From: Hippopus hippopus
Lineage: Eukaryota > Mollusca > Bivalvia > Cardiida > Cardiidae
DNA: 64,000 nt
Assembly (NCBI GenBank): GCA_946811185.2
Contig: OX328109.1
Location: 45,467,412-45,531,411 of the forward strand
Reading direction: 5' to 3'
How positions within the stretch are numbered: the stretch's first letter is position 1; each line of letters begins with the position of its first letter. The notes below the pieces were generated by a model, which did not search any database, was not told the origin of the DNA, and saw only the letters and a program-made list of their open reading frames with translations. The position numbers and the translations under genes were made by a program. Below, piece by piece: positions 20,000-31,690 of the stretch.

Positions 20000-20479
20000 T
20001 ATCACCGACTAATCCATTATTTGTTTTATTTTGTTTAGAGTTTATGAATATAATGTCAATAATTGCAATATTTTGTCGTCGAAAGTTGTAAGTATATATA
20101 TATATTCTGGTTCTTGTATTTACTTCTCGCCGCGCAAGAAAATTTTGACATCTCCCCCGACTTCCGGTCTCGTGCGATATCAATTTTTTCAAGCTGCTCG
20201 AATCAAATACAAGCGCCAGTAAAGTTACTACAACACAATATTCCGTATGTATTCTAGTGCTTTAACATTATCAGTGTTGGTTATCATATTTTACAAGGAT
20301 ATTTTCAAATTCGTCTGTTACATTTTCTTCTGAAGGCTATGAGGTAAAACAACTATATACGACACTAGCCAACCCCATTATCTTGTCTGGTCTCTGTATT
20401 TAATGGCCGCCTAATTGAATCATTCCCTCATGAACAAAATGCCAAAATGGATTACTCGTCACCAAAAAGGTCAATTATG
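20000..20479. other. No recognised feature
   Basis: AT-rich flank to the right of the foldback. Overlapping short frames on both strands lack any family signature. Confidence 0.4.
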
Positions 20480-20794
20480 TGTCATTAGTATTGTTTTTCT
20501 GTGATATTACATGCATTGATTTATCTATTATGATTTGCACTCGATAACTTTATCCCTGTACCATTATAATTATATGACATAAGTATTATTTTTCTGTGAT
20601 ATAACATGCACATGTTGTATTTATTTATGTATCATGATTTGCACACGATAACTTTATCCGTGTACCATTTTATTATATTTATGCATTAGAATTGTTTTTC
20701 TGTGACATTACATGTACATTTTGTATTGATTTATATATCATGATTTGCACACGATATCTTCATCCCTGTACCATTATACTATAATATGACATTA

Positions 20795-20828
<34 letters not shown>

Positions 20829-21015
20829 TATTACATGTACATGTTGTATTGATTTATATATTATAATTTGTACATGGTGACCTTATCCCTGTATCATTAT
20901 ATTACAATAATATGACATTAGTTTTTTTTGGTTTTTTTTTTCGTGATATCACATGTACGTGTTGTATTGATTTGTATATTATAATTTGCACACGATAAAT
21001 GTATCCCTTTACCAA
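20480..21015 (+). repeat. Tandem array of about 115-bp units
   Basis: About five diverged units. Each includes TTTTTCTGTGATATTACATG, TTGTATTGATTTATATAT, ATGATTTGCACACGATAAC, TTATCCCTGTACCATTAT and ATGACATTA. A (GT)15 run at about 20,798-20,827 replaces part of one unit. Confidence 0.85.
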
Positions 21016-21048
21016 ACTTTCCAACGAAGACCTTGCTTTTTAATCAAA

Positions 21049-21068
21049 ATGATGATGATGATGATGAT
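21049..21068. repeat. ATG microsatellite
   Basis: Seven ATG units followed by decayed ATT/ATG sequence. Confidence 0.9.
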
Positions 21069-21070
21069 AG

Positions 21071-22505
21071 TCTTGATTATGATATTGATTATGATTTTGT
21101 ATACACGACTCATGCATGTTTGCATTTTTTTTTTTTTTTTGTTAATCTCAATATGTGTATTATGGGCCGGTGGCCTATATTTACAAATAAACGATTTGAT
21201 TGATTTGATTAATCCAACAACACAAAAGTCTGGGATCGTATTCACAAACGACTCTTGCATTTTGGCAACCAACATTTCTTTTTTTCCGTTGATGTTTTAG
21301 AAAGCCACCTAACTCATATGATTTGACATTTGCAAGTGCTTTTTTGAATGAACGAATGTTATTTTTTCTATCTGGTACAAAATTAAATACTGAGATAATT
21401 GGTGAACCATATTGGTGAACCATAAATGGTAGAGAGAGAATGACATTAAAATGGACACAGAAAAAGCGAGGAAACACATCAATGTTATGAAGTTATAAAT
21501 GTCATTTATCGTGCTTCAGTTAACTAGGATCGCAGAATGACTGACGACTAAATGTTCCTATATATGTAAAAATTCAAACCCGTAAAGAGGTAAAGTAATA
21601 TTTACGGTCTGTATTTGTATTCAAAGGCAAAATACAAGTTTTCTGTTTTTCAATGATTAAAGTTAGCTATTAATATATTCCATAAAATTTTCTAAACAGT
21701 ATATAGAATTAACATGTACTTACATACATTTGTATGTAGTGACATTTAAAGGACAACTCTTAAAAACTTCGATATTATATTACTTTTAAGACACCTTATA
21801 CACTGCAAATAACTTTAAAAGAATAGGACAGTTATTCAGAGAAATTAGGTAATGACAGCCTTTTTATTTGGTGTTCATATATGGAACAGAATGAAAACAA
21901 CGTACGGACACGCAATCAAAAATTAGTGGCTAAACATATCTATTCATTGCTCAATTCATGTTCCTTCTTAGCTGAAAAAAGGGAGGAAGTTTCTCGCACG
22001 TCACATAAAATAATGATGTACCAGGATGTAAAGCCTCATATATAACAGTCGACACAGATGTCCATCACACGGCTATCGCAAGAAGTGAGGGTTTAACAGA
22101 TTTCTACAAGAAAATGTTGATGCATAACATCAATGGCGCCGCAAATCAGTTGTTTCTGAAATAGGGCACATTACAGCGGGTTAATTTTTTACGCCAAAGG
22201 TATCACTTGAACAAACTTCGTAGAGGTCCACTTGGTGATACTACATGACAAATATTTAAACTCTGGGCCATCCGAGATACAATCTGGTTTTCATCGATCT
22301 AGCAATGAAAGTACAGTATTTTACATGTTAAAAAAAATCAGTTCAAATAGAAAAACAAAGTTGGTACGGGCTCGATCTGGTAATGAAAGTACCGCGTATT
22401 TTTACATGTATGTTAAAAAAAATACTGAACCAGTCCATATGGTAAACAATATGGCTACTTCCACAGGCAATTTTCAAAAGCGAATAAAAATATAGTTCCA
22501 CAACG
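21071..22505. other. Mostly unrecognised AT-rich sequence
   Basis: Holds a T run (21,125-21,140), a CAAATAAACGATTTGATTGA tail at 21,183-21,215 that looks like a retroelement 3' end, and GGGATCGTATTCACAAACGA at 21,231-21,250, a terminus like that of the element at 59,987. An internal direct duplication near 22,290-22,430 includes GCAATGAAAGTAC/GTAATGAAAGTAC. No gene was recognised. Confidence 0.4.
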
Positions 22506-22617
22506 AAGGTCTACGGCCCCTAACTCATCGGTAAACATCGACGTTTTAGAAAAGGCTATTCAGCCAATCTTGGCAGCTTCCGTCTTTGAATATGAGAGTT
22601 AGGGGCTGTAGACCTTT
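22506..22617. mobile_element. Short MITE family G (about 112 bp)
   Basis: Terminal inverted repeats AAGGTCTACGGCCCCTAACT and AGTTAGGGGCTGTAGACCTT with one mismatch. The interior includes ACATCGACGTTTT and TTGGCAGCTTCCGTC. Two tandem relatives occur at 45,731-45,955. Confidence 0.8.
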
Positions 22618-22742
22618 AAAGAATTTTTCGGACGGACTTGAAACCGTTTCCATACAAAGTGCAGACATTTCAAGCTCAAACTCAGACTAACAACGATCAA
22701 CCTTATGAATTTCACTAGGTAATCAGCGAAAGGACTGAGGAA

Positions 22743-23058
22743 TGCCAATGATTGTATGGTGTTTAACGCCGTTTTCAACATCATTTCAGTTATGTCGCGG
22801 CGGCCAGTGCACCTATCCATGCTTTCCTGTATTTCCTTTTACCAGTAAGCCTACTCCGCACAATATTCTTTCGAAGCCACTGGCTGTGTTCCTACATAAC
22901 CATCGTCGAAAGAACTGTCAGCGGTGAGAGAGGAATGAATCCTGTCGCAATGAATAGATCATCAATCCTCCGAAAGAAGTTGGCTGAGCCGGGGCTCAAA
23001 CCAGCAACCACATGTTCTGAAGTCCTATACGCTACCGACTGAGCTACCAGCGCTCGGC
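22743..23058 (-). mobile_element. tRNA-derived SINE, first family
   Basis: On the minus strand: tRNA-like head (GCTCAGTCGGTAGCGTATAG), body with TGATCTATTCATTGCGACAG and GAGTACTGGTAAAAGRAA-like sequence, and 3' segment GATGTTGAAAACGGCGTTAA then CACCATACAATCA. Confidence 0.85.
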
Positions 23059-23162
23059 GGGAATGCCAAACCTGCACATGAAAGGGGAAGTTTGCAACTA
23101 TGGGAAATTTTTAAGTAAGAAAACACGTCGATTTTATAAAACATTTCAAACAATGCAAAATA

Positions 23163-23335
23163 TATAGTCATGCTCTTTAAACAGAGTGGTTTTATGCACC
23201 TGCTAAAGTATCGATTCATGTCTGCACGCCAGAGGACTATTTTACATCAAATTTTAGCCAGTTTTACACAAAATTTATATATATATATTACAAAGACTTA
23301 CCTTGTATAAGCCTTATAGAGATGCATTAGACCCC
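23163..23335 (+). mobile_element. MITE family A, decayed
   Basis: CATGCTCTTTAAACAGAGTGG and TAGAGATGCATTAGACCCC mark the ends. The hairpin is lost and an AT run lies near 23,278-23,288. Confidence 0.55.
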
Positions 23336-23431
23336 AACCCAAGCCCCTCCCCCTCCTCTATTCGAAACAAAATATGACCAATCCTGGCTGTATTTGGAAG
23401 CTTGTTCTGACTAACACAGCTGAGCGATACT

Positions 23432-23640
23432 TAACCCGTAAGTTGCTAAGTGCGATTCACTGACCTTTTGCGGACAATGTAGACCAAGATCAGACTGCAG
23501 AGAGCGTGCAGTCTGATCCTGGATCTAGACCGTCCGATATGAAGATATTATTCCCCAAAATATAACCCTGAAATAGTAGTATTTGGGTTTTTACCATCGA
23601 AATGAAAATTTCATTTTAGTTACTTAACAGGACAACGGTT
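23432..23640 (+). mobile_element. MITE family B with TTAA on both sides
   Basis: TTAACCCGTAAGTTGCTAAG at the left and TTAACAGGACAACGGTTAA at the right. Hairpin with bulges near 23,490-23,525. Confidence 0.85.
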
Positions 23641-23933
23641 AACTTTCATGATCATCTTGGTCGTCCATAACAGCCACTTTTTCGGGTTGAATCATAAATT
23701 AAAATGAAAGCGTTACTCGATTCATCCACATTTTATTGTTCAAGACTTTCCATGATATATTCAGGGCTATTTCGGGACGAAGCAACCTTGGTAACGTCAA
23801 TGTCTAATCAAATTCCAATCTACCAATCCCTGACAAATCCCTTCCTTATCCATTTATATTGAGGAACAAATAACCGTGATATTTCAATAATCTCGAAACA
23901 TCAATTGGTTTATGGAAATAATGTTCTTGTTTC

Positions 23934-24180
23934 TACGGTGGCACAAAAGTGACATGGAAGATATATTTTATACTACGTGCGCACGCAGTAGCTAATACGT
24001 GCGCACGTAATAACTAATACGTGCGCACGTAATAACTATTACGTGCGCACGTATTAGCTACTGCGTGCGCACGTAATACTACTGCGTGCGCACGTATTAC
24101 TTATTACGTGCGCACGTATTAGCTACTGCGTGCGCACGTAGTATAAAATATATCTTCCATGTCACTTTTGTGCCACCGTA
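23934..24180. mobile_element. Near-perfect palindromic MITE with a core array of ACGTGCGCACGT
   Basis: The left half CGGTGGCACAAAAGTGACAT... (from 23,936) is repeated almost exactly in inverse up to 24,178, and TA lies at both outer ends, as for mariner/Tc1-type targets. The centre (about 23,976-24,140) alternates TACGTGCGCACGTA and TGCGTGCGCACG palindromes with TAATAACTA or TAGCTACT spacers, about eight units. The near-identity of the arms suggests recent activity or conversion. Confidence 0.92.
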
Positions 24181-24284
24181 TGTTTCGCATTGTAATGCCG
24201 TAATTGTTTCATGCTTTACGTGACACTTCAGGCTTCTGACATTCCTAAAATAAACTTTCAACACATTTAAACGACCATTAGATG

Positions 24285-24655
24285 TTCCGTCAGTACTTAA
24301 AGATACATCTTTTACTCGTTTTCATCCAGTTTTTTTTTTTTTTTAATCCATTTCATCTTTATTTTATGACAGTATAACCATTCTTGTATCTTCATGCCAA
24401 ATGTTGCCCCTGACGGTTGCAGGGTTACACAGATTACGACGGATAGAAAATGCATTTCATTCTCCGGAGGCTATCCAAAGACATCACAACCTCAGTTTCC
24501 AGTTTAAATCGAAGACAAATTCCAAGAGTTTCTTTATCCCAAACACCTTATATTGATTTTTATATGTTTACACAGCTGACTAGATTCGACACACTGTCAA
24601 GTTTTAACAGCGTTTGCTTACTCTCTGGCTGTAAAGATATTAATATTCAGAAACA
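24285..24655 (+). repeat. Left arm of an inverted repeat pair (family H)
   Basis: Blocks CTTTTACTCGTTTTCATCCA, TTGTATCTTCATGCCAA, GAAAATGCATTTCATTCT, AAATCGAAGACAAATTCC and ACAGCGTTTGCTTACTCTCT. They recur inverted at 25,255-25,605 and in a third copy at 35,690-36,005. Confidence 0.8.
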
Positions 24656-24768
24656 TCGTACAAAAATAGAGGAATCGTTTGAAACAGTTTCTCCATCTAC
24701 TACATTGTTTGTTGTTGTCTCTACAATCTAGTTCGATGTTATCTTCTGTGCTTCAGAGGTCTGCAAAT

Positions 24769-25240
24769 TAAATGAACCATGCTCTGGCAAAAAGGTCTCT
24801 GTGATGCATTATACCAAGAAAGTCGTCTCTTAATTAACCCTAAGGCTGCTAAGCGCGACTCACTCACCTTTTGCGGACAGCATAGATCAAGATCAGACTG
24901 CACAGAACGTGCAGTCTGATCTTGGATCTATACTGTCCGATAAGGAGACGTCTTTCCTCTAAAGGCACATTTGATATAGAAAAAATTGGGTTTTTTTTTT
25001 TTACTACCGGCTTGAAAATTTTATTTCCTTTATCTAGCAGGATAAGAGTTATGAACCCATAAAAATCATTTTGTCGGATAACCTACTACACCATGTGATA
25101 GAACGATCCTTTGAGAAGTAGAAAATATACGAAAAGCAAAAGATTCGACCCATGTCAGCCTGTGCGGACTACGCAGACTGACATGGTCAATACTTTTTGC
25201 AATCTCATGAAAACCCTTTTCACGGAGAATGGCTTGATTG
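24769..25240 (-). mobile_element. MITE family A interrupted by family B
   Basis: Family A termini GAACCATGCTCTGGCAAAAA and AACCCTTTTCACGGAGAATGG flank a family B copy at 24,834-25,052 (TTAACCCTAAGGCTGCTAAG ... TCTAGCAGGATAAGAGTTA). The composite lies between the two family H arms. Confidence 0.8.
24834..25052 (+). mobile_element. MITE family B nested in family A
   Basis: Well-preserved hairpin ACTGCACAGAACGTGCAGT near 24,897-24,915 and a T run from about 24,990. Confidence 0.85.
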
Positions 25241-25254
25241 TGTTTTTTTTTAAA

Positions 25255-25605
25255 GCGACATCTCTCTACAGCCAGAGAGTAAACAAACGCTGTTAAAACT
25301 TGACGATGTTGTAATCTAGTCAGCAGTGTAAATGTAGATTTAAAAAAAAAATCAATATAAGGTGTATGGGGTAAAGAAATTGTAGGGATTTGTCTTCGAT
25401 TTAAACCGGGAACTGTGGTTGTTATGTCTATGGCTAGCCGCAATAGAATGAAATGCATTTTCTATCTGCCGTAATCTGTGCAACTTTGCAACCATCAGGG
25501 TCAATATTTGGCATGAAGATACAAGAGTGATTGTAGTTTCATGAAATAAAGAAATAAAGAATGGTTAAAAACTGGATGAAAACGAGTGAAGATGTATCTT
25601 TAGGA
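25255..25605 (-). repeat. Right arm of the family H inverted pair
   Basis: Reverse complement of 24,285-24,655, with an A run in place of a T-rich part near 25,340. Confidence 0.8.
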
Positions 25606-25974
25606 TATTGTTCCATATTGTTCCTTTTCCCACACTGTTTTCCATATCATAGGGAAAAAGACGATATTTATCTCTGCTGATGTTATCTCTCCTTTCTGTC
25701 ATCCTTGCTGGTTAGCGGTATGTTCTAAAAATAGTATGTATTGTAATTGAGCAATAACATGTCGAGTAACATTGTAATTGTTCTGTGATTTAAATGACAA
25801 GCGAAGGCCAAACGAAATTAGACTGTCACACGCTGTTTTTTTTTCTTGCGGAAGAAGGACAATTTAGTTTTATATAAGCTAGAGATGCATATGGAACCGA
25901 TTTATAACGTTTCAAGTTTGAAGTAAATAAAAGACATAAAAATGAGATAAATAAAATGTAATGAATATAAATAT
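25606..25974. other. No recognised feature
   Basis: AT-rich. TTCCATATTG... repeats locally near 25,610-25,650. Confidence 0.4.
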
Positions 25975-26004
25975 GAACCACGCAAAGGGGCTTAGTCACA
26001 CTGG

Positions 26005-29000
26005 AGAGACCTTACGTTCTTGCTCCAGGTCAACGTAACTGCTCCTGTCAATTGAACGTACCCGCTCCAGGTAAAAACATGGCTGCGCCCATAAGATTTT
26101 GCAAGGTAAGTACAAAATCATATTTTTTTTACATGTTAATGAATAGATATGCAGTTGAAGGTTGTCGCACGGAATGTCTGGGATGTCAGTGCACGTTAAT
26201 CTGTAATTCTCTTGGTGGTTAATCGTTTGTTGAAGACGTTTAATCCGACAAACTTCCGTCGGCGACTACGATTTCTGGAAAATCAATACTTGGAGTCTCC
26301 AGAAACCTTTGTAAAACATATACACTCGATATTCTAAAATGTGTGCCGTGTCAGGTGACCTATATAATGATTATTCCTCTCAACTATAAACCGAAAAAAA
26401 AAAAAATTAAATTGCAATTATAAAGCGATATTTTGCCATTTTTGCATTACAACGGACATGTGACATGCTCCTAAATTCAATACGACGATCCAGCTCCTGA
26501 GTTGAAACACAATCAGCGTAAGTCTTCGTGTTACAGTAAACAATTTTGTCATTTTGGTCAAGATTCTATTTTAATTATCGTGGTCACAGTCATAGGTTCG
26601 CCATCGTTGATAATAGCAATAATTATCATTATGAATGACCAACTATATATTCCAAATCAGCTGAACATCTATAGACATCGGTTCAGGCATTAGTTTCAGG
26701 CTAAAAAGTGAATTCTACAGAAATACAGTACACCCCAAAAGAACAGGTGCAGTGTTCAACACTGTTGCCTAGTCACATCTCTAAGATTACATTGTCATCC
26801 TTAGTTGATGTTGTGGTTAGTGAACATATTTTACACAGCATACTGTAAAACCTGTATGTTTTAACCCTTTACCAATATTTCCCAATTTAAATAAACTGAT
26901 GTAGAATACTAATCAAAACATTTGGGCTTAATTTTTTCTTTTCTCACATTGTATTCTATCAATGAGACAAGTATCTTTCAGTTTAGTCATATTTTAAACT
27001 GATTTCTGCAACTTAATACCTGTCGATATAGATCGGTAGATCGGTTCAAATGTGTAGTTTAATAAATACTTGAATGGCAGTACAATACTACAACACGTTG
27101 AACCTTTCCCTTTTTTTTTTTTTTTTTATTAATAGCCCTAATCTTATTGAGCATGTATTCAGGTGATCTCGGGTTCTCTGTTTCTCTCCCCAATTTTATT
27201 AAGCTGGCAGAATCAGACACTCATCGTTAAAAAAATGGAGAGTGAGGGAGAGATAGGTTGGGGCGGATTTGTCTGATAGGCCTTTGTCTTCTCAATTTGT
27301 TTCAGAAAGTAACGATCCTAAATTGTCTGTAACAATTTTATATACAGAGTTTGTGATTTTTTTTTTTCTTATGAAAGTGGTCAAGGCTGAATACATATTT
27401 CATTCAAATATTAAGGTAGTAACATCCTAATGGAAAACAGCCATTTCCACTATAATATCATCCTACAAAATTAGCTATAATTAAAACGAGTATTATTGTA
27501 CTACTTTAACCGAGCCACTTTTTCCTTTTTTTCCTTCTTAGAATTATCATTTATAAATCTAAAACCACTATATTCTCATTACAAAGGGAGATAATAATTA
27601 CCTCCCTTTTCAGAAACTAACAAAAGTATCAACAAATAATTTCAAAATAGACATCAAAGGAATTTCTGGTCGGTTAGAAATGTGCAAAAATGTTATAATA
27701 TCACTATAAATCCTTATTTATCAACTAATATGAAATTTTATTCCATGTTGCACTAGAAGCGTTAGGATGGTAATACCTTGAATTCAAATTTTATCGGAAA
27801 ATGAAACATACATGATACAAATGTAAGTAAGCGTTTTAAATGTATGAAGTAAATAACCTTTTGGGTGTAAGAAAAAAAGTCGTCTGCAACATGATTTCTT
27901 TCAGTATGAAAATATAAAAATACTTTTAAAAAATCTGCCGTACATAATCACATTAATTCGTTCTTTTTACCCTTATCTATGCATGGTAACACTACACGCA
28001 AATTGCGAAATGTCATGATCAGGCACGGCAACCTTCGGTAGCGGTTGATCCGCGACTGCATTATTTGCCTATGTTGTTTTCTGGTGCCAAAAGATTTAAG
28101 GATTTACCGGATCTATTTTCATGCAAAAATTCAAAAACTATGCATCTATATAACGTTAGTGTATTTCACACAAAAAAAAAGGCTTGTTAATTTGAAACAA
28201 ATTCGTTATTCGTCATTTGTAAGCTACTTTAAGGTTTAAATAGGGTCTACTGTTTTGCAAAGGTGTGAAAAGATCTTTACATATCTTAGTATCAGATATA
28301 ACTAGATGCTTTTAGGTGTGCAGCTGACAAGGCATATGGTTGGTTGTTTGTTGATGATCATTATTATTAATTTACATTAACCAAGAGGAGTCCTGTGATG
28401 ACGATATCGAAGATGATAGTTATAGTAGTTATAGATCTAGTGCATGATGGTTATGATAGTTATGGATCTTGTGCATGATACTGTCTGTCATCAAGCTCTT
28501 CATGTATATAATGACATTTCATTTCAAAAGCATCAATAATCAGGACGAGAAACCTCACTGACAGAAAGACCGAAAGACGGACAGATAGACAGTTATACAT
28601 ATTGATAAAAAAAGACAAATTGTTTGATTAAACTCGCAGACAATCGCTTATAATATCGTACTCTGTTTCAATTCAGGAGCTGGATCGTTTTATTGAGTTA
28701 CGGAGCATGGAGCGTTGCCTATAAAAATTGACAAAAAGTTGCTCTATAATGAACACTGTGTTTTTTTTTTTTTCTTAGAATATGCTTCAGAATATCGTGT
28801 TTGTATGTTTAACAATGCTTTTTGCTGACTTCCGCGTGTTGATTATTCAGAAATCATAGTCGGCGACGGAAGTTTGTCGGATTAACCGTCTTCAACAACC
28901 AATCAACCACCAAAAGAACAACACAGAAATATGCACTGACATCCCAGACATTCCGTGCGACAACCTTCAACTGCATATCTATTCATCTGATTGTCAAAGA

Positions 29001-29121
29001 AGTATGTTTTGGTGCTTATCTAGCAAAATTCTAGGGCGCAGCCATGTTTTTACCTGGAGCGGGTACGTTCAATTGACAGGAGCAGTAACGTTGACCTGGA
29101 GCAAGAACGTAAGGTCTATTG
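26005..29121. mobile_element. 3.1-kb element with about 0.5-kb terminal inverted repeats
   Basis: AGACCTTACGTTCTTGCTCC (26,005) is matched by GGAGCAAGAACGTAAGGTCT at the right end. Further inward GTACCCGCTCCAGGTAAAAA, TTGTCGCACGGAATGTCTGG, CGACAAACTTCCGTCG and CGATCCAGCTCCTGAGTTGA all recur inverted at 28,660-29,060. The interior (26,520-28,660) is AT-rich with scattered GACAGAAAGACCG repeats and no recognisable transposase. This could be a non-autonomous DNA element or an inverted duplication. Confidence 0.8.
26080..26106 (+). other. Possible mini-exon in the left TIR
   Basis: AACATGGCTGCGCCC starts a 9-codon frame (MAAPIRFCK) that ends at AAG followed by GTAAGTAC, a near-consensus donor, with a good start context. 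The right TIR copy has CCCTAG at the same place and a weakened donor. It may be a first exon of a gene caught in the repeat or chance. Confidence 0.25.
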
Positions 29122-29276
29122 GTTAATTTTCTGCATGTGAAAGGATCGGTATACTTAATAATTCAGTAGGTCGTTAAAAAAGTGGCTATTATGGATCCAT
29201 AATTATGTGATGGCTCGTTTGATATCAAGCATTACGAAGATCCATTAAGCCCCCTTTTGCTAGAGCGCGGCAGCCG

Positions 29277-30780
29277 CGGCTTATATATCACCAACACGGA
29301 CCCTCTCCCCCATCAGATATTTGTCGCTTTCTCCACTATTTTATTATTATAATATAAGATCAAGATGTTCTTACAAAAAAAAATTTTTTTTTTCTTCGGT
29401 GATTATTTTGTGCCTGTGGCCACATAAAGGAATACGGTCTACAACCGGTAGGACCTTTTTAAGCGTAATTTCTGAAGAAAATAAGAGAAGAAATCCTGTA
29501 GCGATTCATTACTTTCATTGAGACACATGACGTTTTTTGGCTAATCCAGGATCCATATTCGCTTTCCCTTGATTATTTTTCCTGTGTGTCACGAAATTAG
29601 ATGCCCTGGGCCCAGCTAACCCGTTGGAATCACCGATATACACGTATATCAAACGGACTACTAGATAATTTGAATGGACAGAAAATAATTCAAAATTGTT
29701 GTTTTAAGGCTGCATTGGACAGAATGTCAAAGTGTGTTAGTAGTAAAGTATGTACATCAGTTTCTTTCCTGAGGATAAGATACGACCTTGACCGCCGCCA
29801 TTTAAGGAGACCGTAACAACGGCCATCTTGGATATCATTGATTATGTCACCGTATAATGTCGTGACTATTCTATAGATATATCTTTATAAAAGTAGTTTA
29901 AAAAAAAAAAGAAAGCAAACATTTTTGAAAGTCTTTGGTAGTCTTGCAGACAGTCTGGAACCTCAGAGGTGGTCCAGTTGTTTTGTTTTTTGTAGCCTCT
30001 CGGAAATAGATAATCTGAGATAATGGCACTCTGAAAATGGTCCAATACTATTTATTTATCGATAAGAATGAAAGAATCGAGTAGAAACAGCTAAATATTC
30101 GGTCCAATTTCTAGGCTTGTGTTACCCGACCATAATAATAAAAGCCTGTGGTCTAAAATTATCGTCTGCACCACTTTTGCAGTCGTACTAAAACACCGAT
30201 ACCAATCAAAATTCGGCTTGCTTAGTTTACTTTGAAACTTTAAGAATATATTAGATAATCTGCGATGATGTTTGACATTCTTGGCTACTGTTAGAAACAC
30301 GGCGCCGAAATATGGAGAAGGGTTTCCATAGAATATAGACCGGTATTTATTCCTTTTCCAAAGATATACCACATTAGGATGTCTTCCTCATTTACAACCC
30401 CTCAAATTTTATATTGAATTGTGATGGGGTATTTATTTTGCTGTGGTTTTTTTTTTTTTTTTTCATCGGCAAATTCAAACTGTTTGTATCGTGATCACCG
30501 CATTAGCATGTCAGCGCAAAAATTAAAGGCGGCAAGCGTGGTGCCTAGACTAAATCCATCATTGTAAGAAAGTTTACGAGGGCTGTTCAAAATTTTTCCG
30601 GACTTTTTGCTATAAATCTCGCTTATTTGTGCATATATTTGTTCAATAATACATTAAATGATGGTAGGAATTATACTATATTATTATACTATATTGAATA
30701 AAGAAAGCTTGGGGAAACTTAACATTCGCAGACTTATAAGAGAAGCATTTATATTTCCATAGTGACGCCAACATACCGTT
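29277..30780. other. Mostly unrecognised sequence with small motifs
   Basis: Open frames at 29,601-29,816 (+) and 30,091-30,372 (-) show no family signature and no splice context. GCCGCCATTT (29,794) and GGCCATCTTGG (29,821) resemble YY1 sites. ACGAGGGCTGTTCAAAATTT at about 30,578 looks like a mariner-type terminus. Confidence 0.35.
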
Positions 30781-31006
30781 TAACTCTTTACCAAACGATA
30801 AAAATTAGACTAGTCGAAATTGAAAGCATTTGCAGATGACAAAATAAAAGTGACTGAAAAATTGAAATTTGTTTGGGGAAGGGTAGAAAACATTGTGGAA
30901 AAAGGAGAAAATGCTGGTAGCCAGCATTTCTCCTTTTTCCACAATGTTTTCAAAAGGCTTCTTTCTCAGGGTCGTTAAAAGTAGGGCTAGTGTGGTAAAG
31001 AGTTAA
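30781..31006 (-). mobile_element. MITE family C, full-length type copy
   Basis: TTAACTCTTTACCAAACGA at the left and TGTGGTAAAGAGTTAA at the right give TTAA plus C(T/C)CTTTACCA inverted ends. The central palindrome CATTGTGGAAAAAGGAGAAA with GCTGGTAGCCAGC at its axis spans about 30,890-30,950. Family C has about 30 copies in the window, most of them right of 42 kb, with the same asymmetric flanks (GTCCAAATTGAAAGCATTTG on one side, GGGTCGTTAAAACTC on the other). Confidence 0.88.
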
Positions 31007-31494
31007 TGAGACATAGTCTCTGTTCAAATCTGAGATATTTCAAAGATCCATTGTTTGATGTTATCGAAATCCATCCCATATAAATCTTGGTATTTCAATG
31101 ACGCCAAATTCAAGTGGGCATGTTTGAACAAAAGAAAAAAAGAATTGAATAATCGGTGTCGGACTTATTTTCACATTATCATCATGTCAGAAAAAAACCA
31201 GAAATGAATACTGTGTATCTGCCGTCATTAAAGGTCTTGCTTAGAATAGAGAAAACCTATTCAAATATTGAAAAGAAATTCTAGAAATCAAGATCTGTGT
31301 CTTCTGTCAGTATGTCACTGGTTTTCAATTAGCAAAAGCAATTTTCGGAAGGGTAGACGTCTAATCAAAATGATCCCAGATGCGGTCGAAAGGTCGTCGT
31401 CTTCATATCGTGAGATCTATTGAGAAAACATTTCATACTGATCGGCTGGTCACGCTTAGACAGACTTTTCACATTACAAAGCTTAAAATTGCTG
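31007..31494. other. No recognised feature
   Basis: AT-rich sequence. Confidence 0.4.
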
Positions 31495-31496
31495 CT

Positions 31497-31690
31497 GTTA
31501 ACATTTATCCCGCTACATAAGTTAAATGAAACTTTCAAGTGGAGAATAAAAACCCAAATATTGCCCCTTCAAAGTGTTTCTTGTCATTGTTGTTGTTGTT
31601 GTTGTTGTTAGAAAAATTTTCTCCCGATCTTGATATACACTGTCTGCATAAGGGACGTAAGTCGCGCTTAGCAGGCTTAGGGATAATGTG
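31497..31690 (-). mobile_element. MITE family B with hairpin replaced by a TTG microsatellite
   Basis: The left end TATCCCGCTACATAAGTTAA and right end GCGCTTAGCAGGCTTAGGGA are present. The central hairpin is missing its left arm, where (TTG)7 at about 31,590-31,610 occurs instead. Confidence 0.7.

Larger units (their letters stand above)
25975..29276 (-). mobile_element. MITE family A split by the 3.1-kb TIR element
   Basis: The left remnant 25,975-26,004 (GAACCACGCAAAGGGGCTTA) and right remnant 29,122-29,276 (GGTTAATTTTCTGCATGTGA, GGATCCATAATTATGTGATG, CATTAAGCCCCCTTTTGCTA) are the two halves of one family A element. Confidence 0.75.

Noticed and set aside
21009..21300. Overlapping frames on both strands with poly-Met/Ile
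   Set aside because: Caused by ATG and T microsatellites.
24450..24731. Frame as a secreted or membrane protein
   Set aside because: Repeat-derived, no signal peptide, no splice sites.
25066..25458. 130-codon minus-strand frame as a host gene
   Set aside because: It crosses a family A MITE and a repeat arm. The repeat part is noted as a possible old element frame but not as a gene.
29601..29816. 71-codon frame near two YY1-like motifs as a gene start
   Set aside because: The motifs are downstream of or overlap the end of the frame and could be chance; the protein has no family signature.
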